A stretch of 64,000 nt of DNA from Istiophorus platypterus (taxonomy: Eukaryota > Chordata > Actinopteri > Istiophoriformes > Istiophoridae). The DNA lies in assembly GCA_016859345.1 (NCBI GenBank), contig CM029124.1, positions 10,930,001 to 10,994,000 of the forward strand. Direction: 5' to 3'. A model generated the notes under the pieces. The model did not search any database and was not told the DNA's origin. It worked only from the letters and a program-made list of their open reading frames with translations. Of the stretch, positions 33,811-47,000 are shown one piece after another (the stretch's first letter is position 1; each line of letters opens with the position of its first letter). Both the position numbers and the translations under genes were made by a program.

Positions 33811-36800
33811 GTAAGACAGCCTCATGCGCTGGGGCTTTATTGCTCTCCTGCGCCCATGTGGAACCTCTGTGTCCCGTCTTAAAACCCCGTTTTGAGTGTT
33901 TGTCTTTTTGTCCACGACCAGAATCAAAATGTTTTTCCATGAAAGCTGTGAATCGACGGTGTTGTTACTGTAGGACGCGCAACTCTCTCTCTCTTCGTCA
34001 GAAAATGTCACTGCAAATTAATGTGCAAAGTGTTGATTCTATCTCTGCCTTCAAACACATGTCTTGTGGCACTTTTGTGTCCCATCCCTGCATTTGCAGT
34101 CTGTTTTCCACCCTTTTTCTTCCTCCTTTCCTTCCTTGTTTATTTATTTATTTATCTTTTTGTCTAACTGAATGATGGATATGTTTGCCATGAATGGGCG
34201 AACACTTTCATTCTTGGGGCCGATGACGCAGCTCAAAGGCGAGCTTCAGAGAGAGCTCCTAATTGATCAGATCCATCATGGCAGTCTCCGGGGACACAGA
34301 CAGGAGGAAGTGCGATGCATTATTGGCTTTTAGTAGCTGGACGCCGAGGACCCGAAGTGCATGGCTGGGGATATTTAATACTCCATTAGAAAAGGCTTTG
34401 TTTGACCATATGCTTCCTTCATCACCTTTAGGCTCCGGGTAGCTTCACTGCACCGAGCGTGGGGGGGTTTCACCTGAGACCCGTGTTTGTATTTGAGCTT
34501 TCATTTTTTTCCCCCCATCTCCATTTTCCATTATCAGAATCCCATCAGCATAAATCACTTGTCATATTGATATCACACACCCACACGAGCAGAAATTACT
34601 CAATTAATGCAACAGACAAAAGGGTTAATTGTATCAAGATGGCTAGACAATTTCCAGTCTTCATTTGCATTAATGAACAGCAGACAGGACAGGTCCTCAT
34701 TTGCACTCATCAACCGATGCACAATGTGCATATAAACAAAGCCTAAAGTCCACATGAAGAGTCGTGAGGCAAGAAGAATGAAAAGAACGTGCTCGAGAGG
34801 GGCGTTGTTCAGGCCACGAATAAGCCAAGTTCACTGAGAATTAATGACCCATAAATTATATTCGAGACAAAAATGATCAGCTATATTAACCGTGTATTGT
34901 CAACCTTCCTACAGGACCAGGCCTCATTGTGAAAATGGTCAGATTATACACGAGGGGGGCACAGCGAGTGTTTGAATGGGCCTTCAGCGGACACACGTGC
35001 CGGCTGAATGCGGCCGCTCACCCCGCACGGTCAAACGGGAGCGAACCTGCTTGCGTTTGCGAAAAGCGCAGGTGAAAGGACACGGTTGGTTCCCTCGGTG
35101 CCACCGGTGTCTGGGGGTTTGGAGCGCGGGGGGGGGGGGGGGGGTCCATCTGCGCCGCCGCGGGGTCGGAGAGGCTGTGACCCCCCTCACCCCCTCTGCC
35201 CCCGACCCCATTAGAGTGAGGGACGTGGCACCAGCCGGCGGACCGCCCCGCTCATCGGATTACCGCGGCCTGGAGCGACGGATCCTATTTCTATTGATCT
35301 GCATAGGAACAGGGCAGAGCTGGATGGTTAGGGAGGTGATATTTAAAGCGCAGAGGTGCTTTGAAGGGCAGTGGGAGGCCCCTTCTGACGATGGGAGGAC
35401 GCGGGGATGCAACACTGGATTGGGGGGGGGGGCGCTGAACTCTCCAGGCACCTGCAGCAAACTTTGTTGCTGCTCAAGCTTTGCGCCCCGTGCCCGTCCC
35501 TCGACGGATATAAAAGAAAAACGTCTCCTTCTTTATGTAGCTCGCAGGAGAAAGGCTCGACCTTGGCTCCATTCGATATTTCATTTTATTTATTCATTTA
35601 TTTTTTTGCTGCTCGGCTTTAACAAAGCGGCACAAGAAATCTAACGTTTCAGGAACAAATAGCTTGACTTTTAATGGCGTAAAGGGACGCGGCGCGCAGC
35701 TGTTGCTCGCCACAGTTGCTTTCTGCCATTTAAAGTCCCCCAGTGTCGCTGGAAACAGGGTTTGTGCTAAGCTGCCGATGCGCACTTGTCCTATTTGTCT
35801 TGGTTTAGGTTGCCACCCTCGAGAACTTCCACTGATTTCACGCAGGCCTGACGCTTTCCTCAGATGATCCATTAAAGCGATATTACACAAGATTGTGGAG
35901 CCACTCGGTGTCAAGGGCTCGCCACCTAATCCTTGTTTGCCTGAGACAGTCCTATAACCCACCACAAGAGGGCAGCTGTGATCTTTTATCAGCCCAACCG
36001 TCTCTGTCTGGGATTGTTTACATGCTGTTTTGTCGGGGAAAAGATGCTTGTTACCACCAGGCCAAAAGCGCCTATCTTTGCAGGCAAAGTGGTCTGGTTC
36101 ATCGCCGCATGTCCCCGCTGGCAGCCTGTGATCGCCCTGACCCCTCAGCAAAGCAATTGCTGTTTTAGCCTCAGTAACTCCTCATCCTATCAGATCGTCC
36201 TTGGCAGCTTATCCTCCTCCGAATTTGTGCAGAGCGCATGAGAGCTAAACACTGTTCTCCGAGCCTCAGATGACTCATTGGGATAATGTGGACGGACACC
36301 AGCGGCGCCAATGGGTCCGCACGGCACTAGATTAGATGGGGAATGTGGAGCTGCCGTGGAGAGTGGTTGGCCTCGGTATCTTTGGCATTTTCACGTCTGC
36401 TGCTTCTGTTTCACAATCTGGAAGATTATAAATCGTTTGCCCCGAGCACCTATACTTGCACTCCCCTTTTCAGCCTGTCACAATGGAAAAGGTAGAGCGC
36501 ATAGATGTGGTAAAGTGGGATTTAGTCCTTACAACATGCATTATATGGCCGCCGAGGCATCATTTGGGTTCAAAGGTAGCACTGGATTCCACGCAAATAT
36601 TTTCTAATATTTGCACTTTTGTCCATGGTGATAAATACAAGCAGCAGAGCCTCCTTCCCCAGTAGTTAATTAAAAAAAACCAAAGCCAAAACCCCCTGTT
36701 CTGTTTATTTTTGCATGGAGGTTCATTAAGTTTCAATCACCTTCAGCCTCCGTTAGTGCTCCGGTGCACATCTATTTGTAACTCAGGAGCCTCGGGGCGA

Positions 36801-38014
36801 GTTACTGAGACACGGTGACACGGTTTTTTCTCGCCGGGTCCATTATTCGCGCCAGACGAGCGCAGTTCTCTGTGGAGCGGCAGACTGCACCGTGCCACAC
36901 ATTCCTGCAGGCGCCCTTCTCGCCATGCGCTCTCTCCGGGTCGCAGCCTGACGCACTCAGGGAGGACGGTCCTCCGCTGTCACACCGCCTGGGGAGGGAG
37001 GGAGAGAGGGAGGGGGAGAGGAGGAGGGGGAGAGAGAGGGAGGGAGGGAGAGAGGGCAAACTTTGCGCGATTGTGGCCGAGACGCTTCGCGCGCTCACCT
37101 TGGCGTACGCGGAGCATACCTTCCTTTAAATTCCCAACATCCCCTTGCGACGGACTGCGGCGAGGAATCCCCCTCAGGAGAGACAGCGTCTGCGTCCTCC
37201 GAAGCTGTTTCATGCCGGATAAAGTTTATGAGCAGCGTGGTAGAGGAGAGAGGGTAAAGACTCGACTGCAGACCTTTCGATAAACTTAACTGGGGAGTCG
37301 CTCGTAGCCGCCGAACCCGACATGGGCACCTTGCGCGACCTCCAGTACGCGCTCCAGGAGAAGATAGAGGAGCTGCGCCAGAGGGACGCGCTCATCGACG
37401 AGCTGGAACTGGAGCTCGACCAGAAAGACGAGCTCATACAGAGGCTGCAGAACGAGCTGGACAAATACCGCTCCGTCATCAAACCGGCAACCCAGCAGGT
37501 CCACAAGCAGAACGAGCTGAACGAGCAGCAGCGGACGAAGAGGCAGGCGATTTCGGCCGAACCCACTGCCTTCGACATCCAGGATCTTAGCCATGTCACC
37601 CTACCTTTCTACCCCAAAAGCCCACAGTAGGTGTCCAAATTATAACAGCATACTATTCGCTCGTAGACAACAACAGTTGGAATATGATTGCATTTTGCTT
37701 TTGCTCGCTGCGATGAGTTCGTTCACCCTTTCTCACCTTTCCGTATCCCTGTGCGTAATGTTACGTGTGGTGCAGCAGGTACGGCACCTGTGGCACACAT
37801 GGTTGAAATGGTGCTTTCTAACAGACACACACACACACACACACACACACTCACGCACACACAGTAACACGCACATAAGGACTAACACACACGCGCGCGC
37901 GCGCACGCACAGTAACGCACACACGCCCGCACAAACAATAACACACACGCGCACACACACACACACACACACCCATACATACATTAACACACACGCACGC
38001 ACAAACAATAACAC

Positions 38015-38054
<40 letters not shown>

Positions 38055-41000
38055 ATACATACATTAACACACGCACGCACACACTCACGCACACAAACAC
38101 TAACACACGCACACTCGCGCGCCGTGCCTTCTACCAGGGACACTGTCATTTGTGGATATTGTCAATAACAACATGAGCAGCCCAGCGATTAAAGGCTGAA
38201 CATCAATGAGCCGGATCATCACAGGCAAACCTGAGAGAGGAATCAAAATTCCTGCCTTTTGGAGGAATTATAGGTTTGGAGAGCTGGTGTTGGCAGCTCT
38301 GTGTAATGTACCAGTGCCTGTTTTATACAAGCTGTGATTCTGTGACAAGCATTCCTCATTGGCTCTTAGTGTATGTTTACCTTACAATTTGTCCAGAGCT
38401 CCTCTCTCTCTCTCTCTCTCTCTCCAAACTCTCAAACAAACAACTGTATCCTGCTCAACTTGGCCTGCAACATGAAGTCTGGCTCCCTAAACGAAACTGG
38501 CACTGTCATAGGTCTCTGTTGTGAAATAATCCAGCTGTCCATTGAGTTTCAATGTAAAGATACTGTTATTATGAATCAGTATACCTGGTGAACAGGGATA
38601 ACACATTTGCTATTAATTATGTATAGGCATGGAAAAATGGACGTAGTGAATATAATCAGTACATTTTCAAAACTTCCAGCTTTTAAATTGCATCGTGGGT
38701 CATTTTACAGGCTACTTAACATAAGCAGAATCAGCACGATCAAATTCAAATTACTGGTATTTTATAAACTTTTAAATCCATTATAGTATTAAATTTAACA
38801 ATCCTTGTCTCATGTCGGTGTTTAATGCTCAGGACGGGGAAAAAAAACACCCTTTAGACTTTGTAGATAGATCAAATGTGTTAGATATGAATGTCATTAT
38901 TCTTTTGAGATGCAAACAAACAAAGCCCCAAGGATTTCATCAAAGCAGATTCAAAAATGAAGGGTTTTTTTTGTTTTTTTAATTTTATTTATTTATTTAT
39001 TTTTTTTATTCTGAGTATGAACAGGCCATCAGTCTTTCCTATACCTGTCAGCTCAGTGTGTTGGAGAACACACAGGGAGCCAACATGTTCCTTGTATGTT
39101 TCTTTGTTTTCTTTCTGTCACTTTGGTAAATAAAGTGAGCAACTGGAATGCTGGCTTGGAATGGCAAATGAGGAAAATACAGCCTAGTGACCATTTCATT
39201 AGAACAATCATCCTCTTTCTACTCCTTTTACTGTGTATGTTTATTTCCATTAAGAGATCTCCCAAAAAATACAGACCCTTCAATAAGTCCTAGACTGTCC
39301 CCCATTTTTTTCCTGTATTTTGGTATTTTCCCAACAGAGGGTCTGATATTGCTGCCACTGAAGGGTTTCAATGCAATCATTTGTCAGTTAAGATGGGAAA
39401 AGGGTTGTTTGAGATTTGACAGTGGTTTTGAATTTGCATGATTTCTGATGATAATCCTCACAGGGAAACTGAAAGGAAATTTCATGATGGAATTGAAAAT
39501 GACAACCAAGAGGTTGTTTGAACTTCTTTTAAAGCCTCTCAACTAAAGCATCAATGTTCACACGCTCCATCTGAGAGACAATGACATTTGTTCAGCGTCT
39601 CTGTTTTAACGAGCTTGTACATAAAACAATGTACATAAAAAAAGTATGACTGACAGACAGAAAGACATTTGAATGAACATGACTCGAGCGTGTTGGGGGA
39701 CCATTCTCTTATTAGTTCAGTATCATAATCATTATTCAATTTGTTTGCCCATACAATTTGCAAAAGTTCATTTTTTCTCTAGATAGAGAGCAATTAATTT
39801 ATGTCCAATTCATTATGTTTTGTGTGACTATTCTATCTCATTTTTTATTATTATTCAGTATAGAGAAAATATAGGGGGTTTCTTTTTCTTTTTTTATAAA
39901 ATACAGAAGTGCCCTCATGGGATAAGAACAGCTCCATTACATTTTCCTTTTGTTTTGGTTACTGAAGTGCAACGATAATGCCTGTTAGATTTGGCTAAAT
40001 ATTTATATTTTTCTTACATTCTCTCTCACTTTATCTTCTTTGCAAGGCCCATATAGCATTTGTTACTCATACTCCATCCATCCCGCTCCCTCTGACGGCC
40101 TCTTTTTTTCTGTTAGCCTCGCCCACTTTTCTGCCACCCCTTTCTTTTTTCCTCCTAAAAGAGCATATTTTCTCCTTTTAAGGAAGGCTGTACTTCGCTA
40201 GTGGATCAAGGCAAATATATCATCCTCACAAAGGAGAGGGAGGCAGATGTTTTTATAAGGGTCTGGTCTGAAGACGTTGTTCAACGTTGCCATCAGAGGC
40301 TCAAGTTGGGGGATCCTGGTGAGGGTTAAAAAGGCCAGAAATCTCCTGGGTATAAATGTAACAGAAATAGGGTCAATGAGGGACATTTCCAAAGAACTGA
40401 GGGGCCACTTTGGGAAGATTATGGAATTTCTGTTTGTTCTAGCTAATTTACATAATTATATGTAGAGTCTGATGGATCTGCATATAATTAAGCATATTTG
40501 GATCAGTAACTCAGCAAGGATCATCACGGTCCCAAAAACAAAGCAAAAACAGAAAAATCCCAACACTTTACACCCCTATAAAGGTAAGCTCCCTAAAACC
40601 TAATCAGAGTTGTCAGGATGAAATCCAAACAATCTTCCCCTCCTGCTGAAAAAGGGAGGGAAGTTAGGGATGCACAGTGCACATCTGAACATAAATTGAA
40701 AAATTGATTGAAAAATAGGTGCAATACCTCAACCTTCATCTTACAGTTCACAGCAGTAGCTTGTTCTGACTCTCAGTGCAGAGTAAAAAAAACATCTAAT
40801 ATCTTCTGGATGATCCTGCTTTCTCTGCTGGAGCAGCAACTGCACTTTCCTAGGTTCAAACCAGTTAAAATTCTAAAACTTTCTGTCTCATTCACATTTT
40901 CTGCAACCTTGTAAACTTTCAAACAAAAGAGAAGTTCCCTAAAATACATTCTATAAAGACATGCCCACAAATGACAGGGAGGTTTGGGATAATGACCGTG

Positions 41001-44000
41001 CCATGGGAAGACAATCTGAGTTGGCGTCTATGTGGCCTTTCAAGGCAGAAAATGCAACATACTGGGATTTCTGATCTGAGACTGGCATATCAACGTAAGA
41101 AAGATCCCAGAGGGACAATGCTTTTTTCTACCTGTTTTTGTACTTTTTCCAAGTAATCTTTGTTTTGGAATAGCTCGTGACAACTACCACATGTTGGTCT
41201 TAAGCCATAAATTCCTCACTTCTATCAACCGCTAACAATGCTGTCAGAGTAAAAGCAGGCCTCTGGATCCACAGACCCTGAATCCCTAATTGAAAAGTGA
41301 TTGGACTGTTGAATGCAAAACACACATTATCACTTATATCTTAGCTTTGCTATTTGAGATTCAGAGGGCTGAAATTTATATATCTATATATATGTGCCAG
41401 ATGTTGATAGCAAATTTCAGTGGAGATGACTTCTTCCACAGTTTTGGAAGTTTTTCATCTAAAAGACCAATAATTTATTTTTAACAGATTAAAGTGATAG
41501 AGTGTCTCAAGCCTTAACAGAGAGGCATTCATGTGACTTTAAAAGATCAAAGTAAGACCTTGAAGAGAATTAAGACATTGACCATAAAACATTGACCATA
41601 AACAGTCTATAGTACTTTCTGCAAAAACACAGTCATGCACAGTACATAAAGTGAGTGCTCAGTACATAAATAAAACAAATTAAAAACCTGGGCACTGCTG
41701 ATATTGTGTCATGGCAGAGACTGACGTTTTGTTTGTGCAGTTGTGTGGTTTGTGTAGGACTTTGCCAACGGCTGGCAGCAGGGCAGAGAAGCCGGTTTGT
41801 TGTGGGAGCACTGTTTCATAAAATACCTTCAAGATTTTTTTGCCCTTTCAGCTACAGCAGGCTCCTTAGGTAATCAGCATCAACAATGCACCTAGAAATC
41901 AGTTTCTGAAAAGGGCACCAAACAACAAAAAAAAAAAGGCACACGGCAAGTTCCCCAGTGCCGTTGAATCCTGTGAGCGGGAGATAGAGTGCTTTCTGTC
42001 TTTTTATGAATTAGGTTATAAAAGCTTCCCTTCTGAGTAGGAGGGGACTACTTCATGGATTAACCTTGATACATATTATTAACCTCATTCATCCTGCCGA
42101 CACTCCGTCAAAACCGGCCACGCAGCACTCAGCCGAGCAACTCAGGCTCTGGCGATGACATGCTTCAGTGAAAGAGTGATCTTGACTAGCTGTTCAGGAT
42201 CTGGTCTGCCTCAGACTTGGCTCCCGTCTCTCTCTTGACACGTCGTTGAATCGGCGAGGATCAGACCGATACTCGCTTTGATGCTTTTCGCTGCACCTGG
42301 CCCGTGTCCACCTGTTGTCGACAGATGGACGCCTTTTATGAACAAATGTCTCTCCTCCATCTAATGTGCCCACCCTTAAATGATAATTTGAGTGACCACT
42401 TTCATGAAATTATGTAATTGAATTTGCCCTGCTTTTCCTTGTAGTCCACCTGCACGCGGAGGTACACCTTGAAAACTGCACATAAGCCTTTTCAGTTAAT
42501 TGCATTCGCTCCCTTGCTTACATAGTCATTGCAAGAAATACTTAGCTGTGGAATGCCCTAATGACTCCACAGTCTCAAGGCCAATTTGGCTTTCAGAAGT
42601 GCATCTCTGAATGGAAACAGTCTGCCTCCATTAGGCATGGATTTTGTCATTTATTGACTCACTCCGGCATTTGGAGGGAATAGAAATGTTTCACCTTGAT
42701 GTCTTTGAAATGAGGATATGTTTTTGAAAAAGCTACTGTGCAGTTTGAATGAGGCTTTAACTGCTTTAGAAATAAGCAGCACCCCTGCTTGTTGGAATAG
42801 TCCACCCCACTGCTGGATTTGACAGTATGTGTGATAAATTGAGCCTTGTAATAATGTCTCTCTCTTATTCTCCCTCGGTGTTGGAAATACTAATGGCATA
42901 TGAGTCTGTGTTTCTACAGGTCTGTGCTTGTACAGTAATGGTCTCATCTTGTGTCAACTTGTCTCCAGGTCCAAGGATTTGATCAAGGAAGCCATCTTGG
43001 ACAATGACTTCATGAAGAACCTAGAGCTTTCGCAGATCCAGGAGATTGTGGACTGCATGTACCCTGTGGAGTATGGAAAGGACAGTTGTATCATTAAGGA
43101 GGGGGATGTGGGCTCACTGGTCTACGTCATGGAAGGTAAAAGCAAACATGCACAGTGGTAAAATGTTTATATTGTGGAAGTCTAAACCATTTCAAACAAA
43201 ACTATAGGTAGAAAGAATAGAATAAGTCTAATAAGAAGTATATAATTAATCTTTATTGAAAGATTTAACTGAATCGGATGAGCCTTGTCTGGAGACTTTT
43301 AAAAACTTGTCACGACAATGACATAAATGAATTGAAAGGGCATTAATGATGGATTTCTGCTGGCCGATGATCTAAAACTCAAATTTACAATACCTTGTTG
43401 TGCTGCGTGAATCCATCATGTACTTCTGATTTTATTTTGTATGATTCTCTGGTCCTGCTGCATTTATTTTAGCAGTACTGTTCCGGCAGGGGATTTTTTT
43501 TTTTTTTTTTGTCAAGCAGTGTGGGAGCTCTGATGATGGTAATAACAGCACAATGTCCACTCTAGCGCTGATGGGATTTGTAAAAGGGCATTTTTGCCAC
43601 ATGATTGGTGACGAGAGATACTGGAATAAAATGCTCAGTGGGCCATCGTCCTTAATAGTTTTGACCTCAGGGAAAATGGCCTCAGTCTTTGCCTGCAAAA
43701 TATAAGTGGTCATTTTATAGAGGGAAACTTGGATTTTCACAGACATAATGCAGATTAAAATTTAGAAATATAGAAAGTATAAATTATAATTATGGCTTGT
43801 TTCCCTTCTAAAACCTTTTTAACTTGACTTTGACCTATAGAATAATGAAACTGGGAGGCGATATTCTTAAACTTTGTTGGTTGGTATATAGACAGTAGCA
43901 TTTAAAGGTTAATATTTTACAAGGAAGAATGCTTATATTGATTGTTGCCCCTGTTGATTCATGTTGGCCACCTACTTTGATTATTGGGTTGGCAAGACAT

Positions 44001-47000
44001 TTCCTGGATTCCTCATTCTGCCAAACATTGTTTAGAATGGATCCGTTGCAAAGTACATCCAAAATAATGAGACAGCAGTTTTACTAAACTAAAAGAGCCT
44101 TTTTTCTAGTTTAATTCCAACACAAATCTATGAGTATAAAAAAACATTGTGCTTGGCTTTCTCCAAGCAGAGGCAGGTAGGATTTTTCATATCCATAAGG
44201 ATTCCAGGGACAGCCAGCGTCTCTGTTTGAATGCAAGTAAAAATGTTATGGCGGCTTCCTGTCTTCATCTGGTCTTTAGTGACTCACTGGGTCTGAATTC
44301 AAGAGCCTTTTGTGGGCAATCTAAGAACTGTGACTTTAAAGGTTACTGTAATAGGGATATGACTCAGTTGTATAGAGCAATACACCAGCACGGTTTTGTC
44401 AACTATGACTGAAACAAATGCTGCCGTCTTAGAGAGATAGACAGATATGATTATATAAATTATGATATAAATAAATGTATAAATGCATTTCTAGATCAAT
44501 AAAAGTGTTGTTTGTTGTTTGGCTGAACTTTTTAGTCACGCTAACTGATGCGACTCTGGGGATGGCAGTACTGAGTAGTCCACTGCTTTTCTGACTGAAT
44601 TAACTCAACAGATATTGAATGGATTTTCATACAATTCAGATAGATAGTGTACAGACAGTCACTGAGTGTAGAGGACGAATCCTGCTGACTTAATGACCAA
44701 ATACCTTCTAAACTAATTCCCATTCCCATCAGCCTCAGCTGTATCAATTTGTAAATGTTAGCGCACTAACATACTAAACTAAAAAGGTGACCTCTGTAAA
44801 CACTATACCTGCTAAACATCAGCATAATGATTATGTCATTGTGAGAATGTTGATGTCAGAATTTCACAGTGCCTCTTGCATGGCTAGAGTCTCTTTAGTC
44901 TGTCCCAATACCCACACTTATGAGTTCCCATGATGCAACGGTAAAATAATGCTTACTGTAATATAACAGTCAAGGGGTCATTATCTTGCAGATGTAAGAA
45001 GATATTGCTTTTAAAAGCAGAACTTTCACCTAAAATTGAGTATTTTTACTTTATTGTAAAAATACTCTGCTACTTTTACCTAAGTTAAGCATCTGAGCAC
45101 TTCTTCCACAACTGTCCACTTTCCTATTGCAGGAGGGACGTCACTTGTCACCCTTATCTGTAGACTCCAGAGAGAAGTCAGATACTGTATGTAAAGAGGT
45201 TAACATGTAACTGGCATAATGCAAATAAAATGCAAAACACCACTGTGAACGGTACAACAGTGACCTGAGGTGAAATTTTGGAATTTGGGGAAGTACTGGA
45301 CGCTTTGACATAATCAGGGATTCTATCTGTAATTCACCGACGACCAATGCAAGAAATCAGAAGCCACATCCTTGATTATTGCACCACCGTGTCCTGTCAG
45401 AATCCAAGAGCTGTTGATGAAAAAGAAAAAAAAGAAAGAATCAGGTGCTGTTTTCCCCGAAAGCCGGGACATCAACCTCCAGATGCTGAACTGAGGGTCT
45501 AAACATCTTGGGTCTTTTACTCAACAATGGTCACCCATTACTTTAGTTAGTGAGGAGCTTTTAATCTCTTCCTGTGGCAAAGACTGGGAGAAGATGATTG
45601 TACCAGAGGTGACTCGTCATGCTAGGTCACATTGACATGATGAATGGGTTCCTCTTGAGTGAAACCGAAAAAAGGAGAGAAAGGAAAGATATAAATCTGT
45701 AAGAGAAATAATTGTTGAGGGGCCTTGTGATTTCCTCTCTGACAGTGATGGAGGAAAGAATTGCCGTGTATAGTAATTGGAGATGGGGCTTTGATTCAAT
45801 AGTGGTCATACGGCACTAATATCAAATGTTTGGTTAATTATTTTCCAATTTCAAATCCTAAGGGCAGGCTTAACATATTTATCTTCAATGAACACAATTT
45901 AACTCTTTTGAATTGCACCCTCTGTTTGTTTCCCTACTGTTTTTTATCCCGCCTGTCCCCGCGTGTCCCTTGCCTGCAATCGGCACCCTAACAGTCTCTG
46001 ACCTTGACTTGCTTTGCATAAAAAACAAATTTTAAAAGCATTAGCCCAAGGGGCAGAGACTTTGTGCCAAGGTCTGTGAAAGCCCATCACAGCCGGTGAC
46101 TTTTAAATCCACACTGACATGAAGTCTGACTGTGTCATGTCGAACACACGGCTCCATCGGCTCAACACTTTGCATCATTTTCCTGTCCCTCTGAGTCTTC
46201 TTATTGAGACTCGCAAGGCCAGTCATTAACATGATTCCATGGGGCTGACACTGTTTATCACTGCATCAATAATAACGGTAATAAACATAATAATGATGGT
46301 GTGTTACATCATTGCTCTCACTTCAAAAGTTATTTTTTTTAAAGATGAGATCATATGCATATCCTGTTTTCCCCCAGTGAGAGACTACACTGATATTCCA
46401 GAGAGTATCACAGCCTCCCTTTTTAAACAACCGCAGGGTAGTTACTTATTTTTGCCAATGCACCTGATAATTGGCGATCATACAAAACAGGAGCTGGCTC
46501 TGGCCTGCCACTATGACGAGGCAGCCAACTTGGCCGTAGCTGCTGAAATGAATACTTGTTGTATTTTGCTCACATGCACTGGGCTTTATCAGAAATCGTG
46601 TCTCTTTAAAATACTGATTGCACCGGGGAGACAAAAGCTCGCGTTTCCAAGGAGATGAGATAGGTTTTTAATTAGCTGTGTCGTCCACGAAGTCTCGTAC
46701 AGGTGGCTAATGATGATAAAAGCTACTAAAATCACACCCAATTACTATCAAATACTTCACTGATGGATTAAAAAAACCCAAAAAAAACTCTTTCATAATC
46801 ATCATTCGACTTAATCTAAATAAACTTTCCATGCTAATATTAATAGGTAGCTCTGGTTCTACCTCTACTTTATGAACATGAGTGTTGAAGATGTTAAGAG
46901 CAAGTTTGTTAAAGTTGTAAAAGGTTTGGATGGCGTAAACACACTGGATGGCGTAAACACACTGAATACTGGGCCCAAGCCCATGAAGAGCACTTGACAG

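Larger units (their letters stand above)
33811..37321 (+). other. Interval between prkg1 I-alpha and I-beta first exons
   Basis: Intronic for I-alpha and upstream for I-beta. It contains a CpG-rich block at about 34.98-35.56 kb, then moderate-GC sequence up to the I-beta promoter. The parts near 34.2-34.4 and 34.5-34.75 kb have unique, balanced composition and homeodomain/POU-like words (ATTTGCAT at 34663-34670), so they could be regulatory. No coding exon is recognised. Confidence 0.7.

Noticed and set aside
34976..35644. 222-codon ATG open frame, the longest in the window
   Set aside because: It lies in a CpG-rich block, passes through two poly-G runs whose exact length sets the frame, has low-complexity Gly/Arg content and resembles no protein I know. 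GC-rich DNA yields such frames by chance.
37733..38168. Open frames rich in Thr-His or Val-Cys on both strands
   Set aside because: Pure translation of the compound CA microsatellite.
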